Positions 55,689-64,000 of a stretch of 64,000 bases of DNA are shown in pieces; within the stretch, counting starts at the first letter, position 1; each line of letters starts with the position of its first letter. A program made the translations under genes and the position numbers. The stretch is from contig JAPXFY010000031.1 in assembly GCA_030674185.1 (NCBI GenBank), forward strand, positions 44,264,874-44,328,873, written 5' to 3'. A model generated the notes under the pieces. The model saw only the letters and a program-made list of their open reading frames with translations, was not told the DNA's origin and ran no database searches. The stretch is from Monoplex corrugatus (Eukaryota > Mollusca > Gastropoda > Littorinimorpha > Ranellidae).

Positions 55689-58175
55689 TCAGATCTCGCG
55701 AACATGGGATGAACCCAGTTCACGAGATCGAATCAGAGAATGGTACACCGGGGGCAGGGTGTAACGGCCCCGGTCCCTGTTGAGCGGGGGGTTGGTGGCT
55801 GCGATGTAGATGGCCTCCTTGACTCCTCGCTGGAACCACTTATTTTCTCTGTCCAGGATGTTGACATTGTCCGCACTGAATTGATGTTTTTCGGCGTGTA
55901 GGTGAGCTCCTACTGGAGAAGAGTCCCTCTTGTGTTCTGTTAGTCTCTTCTGAAGGGGGCGTTCAGTTTCACCGACATAATGTTGGTTACAGTCCTGGCA
56001 GTCTATTCTGTATATAATGCCAGCTTTGTCGAGTTTGCTGGTTTTGTCCTTGGGGGTGACCAGCTGGCTGCGTATGGTGTTGGAAGGTTTGGAATGTACA
56101 GCCACCCCCAGTTTTCTGATCTTTCTGGACAGAGCGTCACTCACACCTCCTACGTATGGGATGGTGATGTGTCCCTTGCGCTGGTGTTGTTTCACTGGCT
56201 GTTGGGATGCGGTGTTGGATTTCCTGCCTCCCGGGCTGTTCCAGGCCCACTTTTTGTAGCCCGAGATGGTGAGCACTTTTTTCAGGTGGTTTGTCTCCTT
56301 GTCTTTTGCCTCTTGGGTACTGCATATGGTGTTAGCTCTGTGGGTAAGGGTTCGAATCACTCCCAGTTTGTGTTCAAGGGGCTGGTGGCTGTCGAACTGT
56401 AAATATTGGTCCGTATGAGTTGGTTTACGGTAGACCGAGAAGGATAGAATGCCATCAGTTCTGGTGATGAGGGTGTCCAGCATGGCTATGGAGTTGTTCT
56501 GTTCCACTTCCCTCGTGAATTTGATGGCTGGGTGTTGGTTGTTCAGATGTTCTGTGAACTGTTCGACCAGTTGCTGGGGGAGGATAGTCATGGTGTCGTC
56601 TACGTAGCGCCCCCAGTATCGTGGTGGGGAGTGGAAAGAAGCCAATGCTTTCTCTTCAAAATCCTCCATGAACAGGTTGGCTACTATTGGGCTTACTGGG
56701 GAGCCCATGGCTGCTCCTTCTTTTTGTTGGTAGAATTCACCTTGGAAGGTGAAGTAGGTGGTGGTGAGGCAGCAGGACAAGAGTTCACATACGTCGTCCA
56801 CTGTGAGAGATGTACGTTGGTGGAGGGTTTGGTCGTTTTGTAACCTTCGGCGTATGATCTCTATGCTTTCTTTCACTGGTACGCTGGTAAATAGGGCAGA
56901 GACATCATATGACACAAGGAGTTCATCATGAGCGAGGGTGTAGTTACTCAGTTTTTCCACTAGGTCAGCACTGTTGTGGATGTGATGATCTGTGTGTCCT
57001 ACGAGAGGTGATAGGATGTCCGCCACAAATCTAGCCGTCTCATACATGATGGAACCTCTGGATGCGACTATGGGACGGAGGGGGACTTCTTTCTTGTGGA
57101 CTTTGGGTAGACCATAAAACTTGGGGACGTCGGACACAGTTGGGTATAATTTCCTGTACTGTTCTAATGACAGGCGGTCCGTCTCTTTCAGGCGTTTCAG
57201 TGTGTCTTTCAGTTTGTTGGAAAACTTGGAAGTAGGATCTTTCTTGAGGCGTTCATATGTTGTAGTATCTTCCAGAAGTTTGCTTGCCTTCTCATAGTAC
57301 ATGGGTCTAGGCATGATGACTGTGGCACGACCTTTGTCAGCTGGTAGGATCATCGTGGCGTGTTCGTTCTTTAAATCCGCCAGAGCCCGTCTTTGGTCCG
57401 GTGTTAAGTTGGATTTCGGTAGTTTGGCCTGTTTCATGATTCTGACACAGTCTGATCTTAAGTGTGTGGCTTCTTCTGAATTAGGGCCAATATACCTGCA
57501 AGCTGTTTCAATGCTTGTGATGAGGTCTACCACTGGAAGCTTGTTAGGGACTACGGCGAAATTTAGTCCTTTCTCTAGTACTTCCTGTTCAGGTTTAGTG
57601 AGTTGGCGATCTGATAGATTGATCACCCACCTCTCTTTGGTCTTTCTTTTTGTTTCTTCCGGTACAGGTGTAATCTCGCTTTTGTCATTCTGTTGTCTCC
57701 TGTTGTTTTTTGGTGCTAGAAGTTCGAATTTCTTTCGATGGCGTTGGCGTACTTTGTCCCATTCTATTCGTCGTGTGTTGTTTAGCCACTCTTTGATTTC
57801 GGAGAGCATAGCATCTGGTAGTGTGCTAGAGCTCAGTCTTTCCTCGAGGTCTTGGATTTTCCCTTCCAGACAAGTGATGCGGGTGTTGATTTGCTTGATG
57901 CGTTCGTTCATGAGTGCTCGTTGTGCCTGATTGATGATATTATTTGCTGCTGTTCCTTTCATCGGAGTTTTGATTTTTAGGCTGGTGGGAAAGACGCCGT
58001 GATGTTTGCAGTGCAGTGTGAAGTGTAGATGGTTCCTGAACTTCGCTAGGGAGCGGTGTAATTTCTCTGATTCACGAAAGGTAGTGATGATCGTCCGATC
58101 GTAATCGCGAATGAGACGTAGGGGAAGTTTCAACAGTTGGGGGGTAGACATAATGCTACCAATTTTGAAGAACAA
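55689..58175 (-). CDS. Penelope-like reverse transcriptase with GIY-YIG endonuclease
   Basis: The 828-codon frame is uninterrupted. It copies element RNA into DNA at the target and nicks DNA with its C-terminal nuclease. The N-terminal region (about 1-200) is basic with a coiled-coil-like stretch near 80-115. RT motifs include KFYGLPKVHK (352-361), SYDVSALFTSVP (motif A, 422-433), GAAMGSPVSPIVANLF (motif B, 487-502) and YVDD (motif C, 524-527). The GIY-YIG domain has GIIYRIDC (719-726), a CxxC pair and HYVGET (732-737), with a conserved Glu near 787. The first ATG lies inside the terminal repeat. The ATG at 58149-58151, at the repeat edge, is the likelier start (about 820 residues). All expected catalytic motifs appear present. 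Confidence 0.93.
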   Translation of the reverse strand: MFFKIGSIMSTPQLLKLPLRLIRDYDRTIITTFRESEKLHRSLAKFRNHLHFTLHCKHHGVFPTSLKIKTPMKGTAANNIINQAQRALMNERIKQINTRITCLEGKIQDLEERLSSSTLPDAMLSEIKEWLNNTRRIEWDKVRQRHRKKFELLAPKNNRRQQNDKSEITPVPEETKRKTKERWVINLSDRQLTKPEQEVLEKGLNFAVVPNKLPVVDLITSIETACRYIGPNSEEATHLRSDCVRIMKQAKLPKSNLTPDQRRALADLKNEHATMILPADKGRATVIMPRPMYYEKASKLLEDTTTYERLKKDPTSKFSNKLKDTLKRLKETDRLSLEQYRKLYPTVSDVPKFYGLPKVHKKEVPLRPIVASRGSIMYETARFVADILSPLVGHTDHHIHNSADLVEKLSNYTLAHDELLVSYDVSALFTSVPVKESIEIIRRRLQNDQTLHQRTSLTVDDVCELLSCCLTTTYFTFQGEFYQQKEGAAMGSPVSPIVANLFMEDFEEKALASFHSPPRYWGRYVDDTMTILPQQLVEQFTEHLNNQHPAIKFTREVEQNNSIAMLDTLITRTDGILSFSVYRKPTHTDQYLQFDSHQPLEHKLGVIRTLTHRANTICSTQEAKDKETNHLKKVLTISGYKKWAWNSPGGRKSNTASQQPVKQHQRKGHITIPYVGGVSDALSRKIRKLGVAVHSKPSNTIRSQLVTPKDKTSKLDKAGIIYRIDCQDCNQHYVGETERPLQKRLTEHKRDSSPVGAHLHAEKHQFSADNVNILDRENKWFQRGVKEAIYIAATNPPLNRDRGRYTLPPVYHSLIRSRELGSSHVREI

Positions 58176-58215
58176 GGTCTCCCAACAGTGTAAAAATCGC
58201 TACTCATTATTGTTA

Positions 58216-58840
58216 TTACTATTGTTGTTGTTGTTGTTTTGGACTATTGTTGTTGTTGTTTTGGGTGTGTATTTTTAAGGGGTCGAGGGTCATAGACGGC
58301 ACATACACACACACTTGAACATAATGTTATGATTTAAATGTTCTGTGTTCTTCTCTATAATTCTAGAGTGAAATAATACAAGCTGGTTGTTCCAATACCT
58401 TCGTTTTTGTGAGATTTTAAAAAAGTGCTGCCGGCTTGTATATAAAATGGGCACTTTAGGACCCACAGAGAGAGAGAGATGGGTGGGTGGGTGGGTGAGC
58501 GAGTGGGTGAGGGATGCATTTGAGAGGGTGGGTGAAGGATGCATTTGAGAAAGGATCAAAACAGAAATCGAAATGGAAATCGTGTTGCTTTTAGCACAGC
58601 ACAGCCGACCACTAAGACCATATCAGGGCTACCGCCACGTAAAAAAATCCAAGTCTAATTGAAAAGCCAACAGTTAATAACGAAGTATATGGAGAATCAG
58701 TGTGGTGATCCAAGCTGGTCAATATTACTGGTGATATACACTGAGGATATTTTCGTGTTTGTATGGCTGAACTTGCTGCTGTTTTGCAAGAGAATTACAC
58801 GAACAATAACCTTCAGTTCGTCATATCATCATGTCTTCTT
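58216..58840. other. No gene; GTT run and a scrap of repeat D
   Basis: GTT repeats at 58220-58260, a GGGT-rich stretch at 58480-58535, and CAGCCGACCACTAAGACCAT plus ATCAGGGCTA at 58600-58632, resembling the end of repeat D. Confidence 0.5.
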
Positions 58841-59405
58841 GGATGTTGTTATTATTTCTGCTTAAAGTCCAGCTGACTGCACAGAACCATATCAGGGCTA
58901 TAACCATTTCAAAACATAGACAATACCTCACTGGTGAAAAAAAAAACTCGAAAAAAAAATTATGCACAATTATCAATACGTTGGCGTACATAATCTAAGG
59001 ATATGCCACTGGCGTTGACCATTCCGTCCGATTTATCACCAGGGGAATAAAAACCAAAACAAAACAAAAAACATTACAGGTTTCAGTATAACTAAGGACA
59101 TCAATATATAAGAATAGAACTAAATCACCTTAAATAGCTTCTGCTCATCGCATTTCCTTCGCGTCAAAACTGCAGTTATGCATGTACCCAATTATCAATC
59201 CTAAGAAGATGTAAGACTTTACAGAACACACACAGGTGAATGGACCAGCAAGGCAGAAAATGATAAGAAATGACAGCAAGCAAAGGAGGAAGAAAGAAAC
59301 AAAGAGAGTGACAAAAAAGAGGAAATTTCTAGCACATAATTTCCAGAAGGTGGGGATACTATTCGTACTGGAAGAGTCCCCGGCATCCCCACGGAGAAGT
59401 CCTCA
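58840..59405 (+). mobile_element. Dispersed repeat D, single-unit copy 3
   Basis: It starts TTATTATTTCTGCTTAAAG. The single segment (CACAGAACCATATCAGGGC to ATACCTCACTGG) aligns directly with one unit of the 26025-34530 minisatellite. The body and the end CCCCGGCATCCCCACGG follow. Confidence 0.85.
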
Positions 59406-59810
59406 TGTTGTTGATGTGAGCTGAAGGCAGAGACGTCAATTTACTCACAAGATCTACCACTCCCTTCGTACTTAAAAGGCAAGGCTTGTGACAAACGTTA
59501 TGAACACAAGCACAGTTTTACAAAAGGGAAATTCGAAGAGAAAAAGAAAAAAAATATAGAAGTTTACGGAAACGTGAAACACTCAGCATGCACGCCCACA
59601 GAAAACGTAGTTCGCAGACTATTCCTAACGCCTGCACAGTGTGGGCGAAAGAACGCGCAAACACGCACTCCAAAATTATCTGAACGCTTAACAAAATTAA
59701 ACATCATCTTTGCGACTACTCAAAGGAACACAGGACCCAAACCTGAATTAAAAAAGTAAATGCCCGTATAGTTGTGACAATATGCTAGCACATTTTCTTC
59801 AGAGACAGGC
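59406..59810. other. No gene; SINE module 3 fragment
   Basis: Near 59565-59630, TTTACGGAAACGTGAAAC, CTCAGCATGCACGCCC and GAAAACG match the body of SINE module 3. The rest is unrecognised. Confidence 0.5.
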
Positions 59811-59814
59811 AGTC

Positions 59815-60190
59815 AGACACACACTCCATACAAACACAAGACACACACTCCATACAAACACAAGACACACTCCATACAAACACAAGACACACTCCATACA
59901 AACACAAGACACACACTCCATACAAACACAAGACACACACTCCATACAAACACAAGACACACTCCATACAAACACAAGACACACACTCCATACAAACACA
60001 AGACACACACTCCATACAAACACAAGACACACACTCCATACAAACACAAGACACACACTCCATACAAACACAAGACACACACTCCATACAAACACAAGAC
60101 ACACACTCCATACAAACACAAGACACACACTCCATACAAACACAAGACACACACTCCATACAAAACAAGACACACATTCCATACAAAAGT
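59815..60190. repeat. 24-bp minisatellite (about 15 units)
   Basis: The unit is ACACTCCATACAAACACAAG plus ACAC. Most units are 24 bp, and a few lack one CA (22 bp). The right end has variant units with CAAAACAAG and CATTCC. Frames on both strands are artefacts. Confidence 0.95.
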
Positions 60191-60239
60191 CCATATAAAA
60201 AGAGGTCCCCCGGTTTTTTTGTTGTTTTTTTTAAAGCGG

Positions 60240-60810
60240 AGGTTACTATTATTGTTATTTTTGTTTACAAAGCCCAGCTGATTGTATAGAGCCACATCAG
60301 GGCTATAACCTGTTTCAAATCACACAATTCTTCAACAGGGGAAAAAACAGAAAATTTAAGTACAAATATCAGTGCATTCGCGCCACATAATCTAAGGAGA
60401 TGCCCCTGGCGTTGACCACTCCGTCCAATTTATCACACAGGGGATATAAAAAAATATATATCTCAATACAAATTCAAGCATAACGTAACTAAGGACACTA
60501 AAAGATGTATAAAAATGGGCATAAATTCTCTAAAATTAGTTCCGCATATCTCATTTCCCTAGAGCCAAAAATGCACTTAATACATGTCCCCAATTATCAA
60601 TCCTAAGAAAAAGTACGTGAGACTTTATCGAACACATACAGGTGAATGGACCAGGAAGGCAGAAAATGATAGGAAGAAATGACAGAAAGCAAAGGAACAA
60701 GGCAGAAACAAAGAGAGTGACAGAAAAAGAAATTTCTAGCACAGAATTTCTAAAAGGTGGGGGATACTATTTATACTGAAAGAGCCCCCAGCATCCCCAC
60801 GGAGAAAAGA
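60240..60810 (+). mobile_element. Dispersed repeat D, single-unit copy 4
   Basis: It begins TTATTGTTATTTTTGTTTAC, then AAAGCCCAGCTGATTG, GCCACATCAGGGCTATAACC, GGCGTTGACCACTCCGTCC, ATTATCAATCCTAAGAAAAA and ends GCCCCCAGCATCCCCACGG. It lies about 110 bp upstream of the first host-gene exon. Confidence 0.85.
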
Positions 60811-60919
60811 GCGAAGGGTTAAAAAATGGAATAACAAACATATTCTTTACAGATGACTTTCTTACTCTTATTCCTTTCCGTTTCATAACATTGTCCTCTC
60901 TGTTGTTTTTGATTTACAG

Positions 60920-61117
60920 ATTTGTCACGATACATCAACATCACATTATAACCCGGAAATGCATGAAAACTCAGACGACAGGTTTAGCCAATCACAGCGC
61001 CGGAGAGTACGGGGAAGGCGACAGCGTCCTTCCCGAAACTCCCAGTCTCCCATTCTGTCATTGGCCGAGAGGATCGTGATCGCTAAACTGGATCCAGAAA
61101 ACTTTTCCATGCAGACG
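60920..61117 (+). CDS. Probable internal exon of an unrecognised host gene
   Basis: A pyrimidine-rich stretch ending TTTGATTTACAG gives a 3' splice site at 60919. The frame from 60920 runs 66 codons to ACG followed by GTATGT (5' splice site at 61118). Both ends are phase 0. The peptide is polar and basic in the middle (QRRRVRGRRQRPSR) and then LSLAERIVIAKLDPENFSMQT. If instead this is a first exon, ATG at 60959 is a candidate start, giving 53 codons. I do not recognise the family. Its link to the next exon is supported by compatible phase and similar composition. Confidence 0.6.
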
Positions 61118-61242
61118 GTATGTATCATGGGTTATTGGTCCAGTCAGTGGCGAAATATGTTCTGATCACTTATTTCAAAAAATGTAAATGGGAATTTTTC
61201 CTGAAAACATTCGGAGACAACTCTTTCCACTGCCGTGATCTT

Positions 61243-61454
61243 TTAATCTTTTGACTCCCACACCCTATCCACCAACTACAAAAAATTTACCCTTTGACTC
61301 CCTCACACTATCCACCAGCTCCCTCACCCTATCCACCTGCTACCTGCAGGAAGCTAGTGGTTAGGGTAAGGAGTCAAAGGGTTAGGTTTTTGTTTTGCAA
61401 CATAGTTGAAAATGCAGGACGCTAGTAGACAGGGTACGGGAATCAAAGGGTTAA
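61243..61454. mobile_element. TTAA MITE within the intron
   Basis: Outer inverted repeats CTTTTGACTCCCACACCC and its complement flank inner ones (ACCCTTTGACTCCCTCAC) around a central TACCTGCAGGAAGC hairpin. It ends TTAA. Confidence 0.72.
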
Positions 61455-61649
61455 TTAACGTTTGTCGAGTGCACATGGGATCGTCTCATGCGAAAGACTG
61501 AATGATGGTGATGCGGTGCCAAAAGTAGCAGCGATGTGTCCATGGTAGTCCGTTTCCAGGTTAAGATGACGATGTTGCAGTCTTCTACTTCTTCATCATA
61601 CAAGAAGATTAAACAATCATGTTTGTAGATAACGATTGTTACCGTATGT

Positions 61650-61651
<2 letters not shown>

Positions 61652-61711
<60 letters not shown>

Positions 61712-61728
61712 TGTGTGTGTTTTTACTT

Positions 61729-61801
<73 letters not shown>

Positions 61802-61819
61802 TGTGTGTGTTTTTACCTT

Positions 61820-61855
<36 letters not shown>

Positions 61856-61927
61856 ACCTTTTTAGTGTGTGTGTGTGTGTGTGTGTGTGTTTTACCTTTT
61901 TAGTGGGTGTGTGTGTGTGTGTGTTAC

Positions 61928-61965
<38 letters not shown>

Positions 61966-62020
61966 GGTGTGTGTGTGTGTGTGTGTTGTGTGTGTTTTCG
62001 TTTCTTCTTTTTCAATATTT
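61652..62020. repeat. GT microsatellite with TTTTTACC interruptions
   Basis: GT runs are repeatedly separated by TTTTTAC or TTTACCTTTTTAG, suggesting a compound repeat that has itself duplicated. Confidence 0.94.
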
Positions 62021-62255
62021 TTTAACAAAAGGGACATTGCTTTATATCGACCAGAACTGGGGAGGTGTGTGTATCTGTGGCTGCGTCTCTCTCTCTCTCT
62101 CTCGCTCCCCCCCCCCTTGTGTGTGTGCGTGTGTGTGTGTGTGTGTGCGTGTGTGTGTGTGTGTGTCGTTGTGTCTGTGCGTGTCTGTGTTACCAAAATA
62201 AGATTTTTCTCAGCTGTTTCCGAGACTGGTTTTCTGTCTGTTTTTGACTTTTCAG

Positions 62256-63215
62256 ACAAGATCGAAAGAAGTGCAGCAAGCGGTGTCCATGACCCCACGA
62301 CCCCCTCTGGCAGAACTCATCAAGCAGTACCGCAGTATGGAGTCAGAGGAACAGGAGCTGGGCCAATCCCTGATGGACCAGGTGAAAGAAACGCAAGGTC
62401 ACATGAGGCAGGTGGCCAGTGGGATCCAACGTCCAGACCCATCGCAAAGCCTGGAGCACAGCCACGTGGCTGACCCATCAGTCTTACAAAGGGTGGAACA
62501 GTGGCGTCAAGTCCACTCATCAGAATGGCAAGGGGTGGACCAAAACCCTTCAGCCAGCCAATCAGCATCACAGACAGCGGGGCCAAGCCGTGCAGCCGAC
62601 CAATCAAATTCAAAAGGGGTGGAGCAAAACCGTGCTTTCAACCAACCATCATTAGACGGGCTGACACACAGTGACCATGTCAACCAAACCACTTCACAAC
62701 GAGTGGACCAACGTTTCACAGCCACCCACTCGATGCCAAATGGAGAAAACCACGGTGAAGACAAACTCGTCACCCAAACAGACCCAGTGTCTTCTGAACC
62801 ACAGCGCTCAGGACAAGATATCTCTGATAAGATATCAACGAGCACAAAAGCCTGTTTGAGTACAAACGCAGAGACAACAGTTCAGTTTCAGAGGACAACA
62901 GCTGGGCCAGAGAAGATGACTGATAATGTATTCAACGAAGAAGAAGAAAACATCAAAGAAACCCCAGAAAACAACGGTGATGTCCATTCCTCGCTTCCAC
63001 CAAAAGAAAATAACAATCACGCAAGCCATGAAAATTCCGAAGAACTATCGTCAAAAGTAGAAGAAAACGGTCAGGCGTGTCACGAAACCCCGGACAGTCG
63101 CTGTCAGAAAAGCGAGCAGCGTATCTTCAGAGGTTTACCAGGACATCTAACGACAGTAAAATGCCCCCACACAGAAAAGACAAGGTCAAGAAACACAGAC
63201 CAGACGTGGGACTGA
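62256..63215 (+). CDS. Large exon of the host gene, low-complexity polar protein (frame A)
   Basis: The exon begins in phase 0 after TTTTCAG and stays open for 319 codons to a TGA at 63213-63215. The start of the exon (about 50 residues) is helix-like and charged: TRSKEVQQAVSMTPRPPLAE, LIKQYRSMESEEQELGQSLM. The rest is rich in Gln, Ser, Asn, Asp and Glu, with a degenerate spaced motif VEQ or VDQ followed by Ser/Gln-rich stretches. It is predicted intrinsically disordered. No known domain is recognised. The TGA is probably not the true end, because a second frame with the same character is open from 63032. Confidence 0.65.
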   Translation, partial: TRSKEVQQAVSMTPRPPLAELIKQYRSMESEEQELGQSLMDQVKETQGHMRQVASGIQRPDPSQSLEHSHVADPSVLQRVEQWRQVHSSEWQGVDQNPSASQSASQTAGPSRAADQSNSKGVEQNRAFNQPSLDGLTHSDHVNQTTSQRVDQRFTATHSMPNGENHGEDKLVTQTDPVSSEPQRSGQDISDKISTSTKACLSTNAETTVQFQRTTAGPEKMTDNVFNEEEENIKETPENNGDVHSSLPPKENNNHASHENSEELSSKVEENGQACHETPDSRCQKSEQRIFRGLPGHLTTVKCPHTEKTRSRNTDQTWD

Positions 63216-64000
63216 CCGGAAATCGTCAGATACGTAACGAGAAACCCAACGTAACAGGTGACAGATCGCTAAATGACAAACTGTCAAACATACACATACA
63301 ACATTCTCCACAGTTCTCAGAAAAGGCCGAGGACAATGAACTGAAAGTTACAAGGAATGATACACTACACACAGCACTGCCGATGATACAGACCAACAGC
63401 ATGCATGGGACAGTGAACAAAGTGGACCCTTGTGTCCCGACGACCACTTCTTTCTTATTGCCATCCATACAGCCGTCAGCAAAACACACTGAGGCCAACG
63501 TGGACAGCCATCACAACCAACATGCATGGACAGACTGGCAGCAACACGTCCCACAAGACAGGGAAAGTGGACAAAGCAATGATGATGACAAACGGGCTGG
63601 CAGTCCTCCTCTATCGACCGCCAAACAGCAGCCCAGCACTGCGTCACACGCGGAGCAAAAAACCTGCAGAGAATGTGGTTCACTATGTCATAACTGCGGG
63701 CCAGGTCCAGACAGCACACCAGACGGTCAAGGTGACAAACAAACCCAACTTCAACAGAAATCTGAAACGTCCCAGTCTTCGACAGAGAAATCAGACACAG
63801 ATGCTGCAAACGGCAGAAACGAAAACCAACGTCAAGAGGACTTACTACAGCCAAACGCCTTGCCAACGCCAAAGGCCAACCAATCCCCTGACAGTAATAT
63901 AACACAAATACCTAACGACAACAACACAGCAGGAAGGAAAGAAGGGGACGCAAAATACAACACGAACAAACCAGTGACTGCCTTGGAATCGTCTCACACC
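63032..64000 (+). CDS. Continuation of the host gene in a shifted frame (frame B), open at the window edge
   Basis: Frame B (codons in phase with ATG 63161) has no stop from 63032 to the window end, 323 codons. Composition matches frame A: Gln, Ser, Asn, Asp and Lys rich. It includes MPPHRKDKVKKHRPDVGLTG and a cysteine cluster, CRECGSLCHNC (63665-63697, C-x2-C-x3-C-x2-C), which could bind zinc. Moving from A to B requires a net -1 (or +2) shift somewhere in 63032-63213. The overlap is too short for a normal intron, so an indel (assembly error, or a real lesion) is the simplest reading. Confidence 0.6.

Larger units (their letters stand above)
55561..58206 (-). mobile_element. Complete Penelope-like element with target duplication
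   Basis: Identical 56-bp direct repeats (55561-55616 and 58151-58206) bound a single long minus-strand frame. Both sides are flanked by TTATTGTTA (55552-55560 and 58207-58215), a perfect 9-bp target duplication, although it lies in ATT-rich sequence. Short direct terminal repeats, a GIY-YIG endonuclease and a hammerhead-like motif at the 3' end together are characteristic of endonuclease-bearing Penelope elements. No internal damage is visible, so the copy may be young. Confidence 0.92.
61118..62255 (+). other. Probable intron of the host gene
   Basis: It is bounded by GTATGT and by a pyrimidine-rich TTTTTGACTTTTCAG. It contains a TTAA MITE (61243-61454) and long GT microsatellites (61652-62020 and 62118-62195). 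Confidence 0.6.

Noticed and set aside
55980..57930. Plus-strand frames of 60-209 codons opposite the Penelope gene
   Set aside because: They are antisense shadows of the minus-strand gene with no motifs of their own.
59785..60198. Frames on both strands with a regular eight-residue repeat
   Set aside because: They follow from a 24-bp minisatellite open in several frames on both strands.
63032..63213. A short intron joining frame A to frame B
   Set aside because: The overlap allows only introns of a few tens of bases with poor signals; an indel explains the shift better.

Overview
This is a eukaryotic nuclear window. The repeat content suggests a mollusc, most likely a marine gastropod, but that assignment rests on my recognition of repeat families and is an inference. 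What is visible directly: very many microsatellites (CA/GT, ATT/ATC, GAA, GA), intron-like splice signals, eukaryotic tRNA genes with Pol III box A/B and T-run terminators, tRNA-derived SINEs, RTE and CR1/L2-like non-LTR retrotransposons, a Penelope-like element and several minisatellites. There is no prokaryotic gene organisation, and most long open frames are translations of simple repeats.

Layout. 1-1108: 5'-truncated CR1/L2-like element on the minus strand. 1240-23240: a tandem, segmentally duplicated tRNA array with five tRNA-Cys(GCA) genes on the plus strand and eight tRNA-Leu(CAG) genes on the minus strand. The duplicated unit also carries two SINE-like modules, two RTE 3' fragments and ATT/ATC microsatellites. 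A CR1-like element is inserted in one unit. 23240-25550: SINE fragments, a small palindromic MITE and a GT tract. 25551-34560: a roughly 0.55-kb dispersed repeat whose 51-54 bp terminal segment has expanded to about 100 tandem copies and was then invaded by a 3.2-kb RTE element. 34560-37270: mostly unrecognised sequence, then a minus-strand SINE and two tandem tRNA-Ile(GAT)-like sequences. 37870-41250: two minisatellites. 41590-44360: microsatellites, a decayed reverse transcriptase and a 0.46-kb palindromic insertion with a 14-bp target duplication. 44987-47170: a homopurine (GAA-rich) tract of about 2.2 kb. 47790-52170: a 48-bp minisatellite, GA/GT tracts, a short-period minisatellite and a four-unit satellite. 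53040-60810: four further copies of the dispersed repeat, surrounding an apparently intact Penelope-like element (55561-58206) with terminal direct repeats, a 9-bp target duplication and a hammerhead-like motif. 60920-64000: the only convincing host protein-coding gene, seen as two phase-0 exons of an unrecognised, probably disordered protein. Its reading frame shifts near 63.03-63.21 kb and then stays open to the window edge.

How the parts relate. The tRNA array, the minisatellite-bearing dispersed repeat and the nested retroelements form a record of duplication. One CR1 insertion can be dated relative to the array because a sister unit keeps the empty site, and the RTE insertion is younger than the minisatellite expansion it interrupts. 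Identities were judged by eye, so all homology and age statements need alignment.
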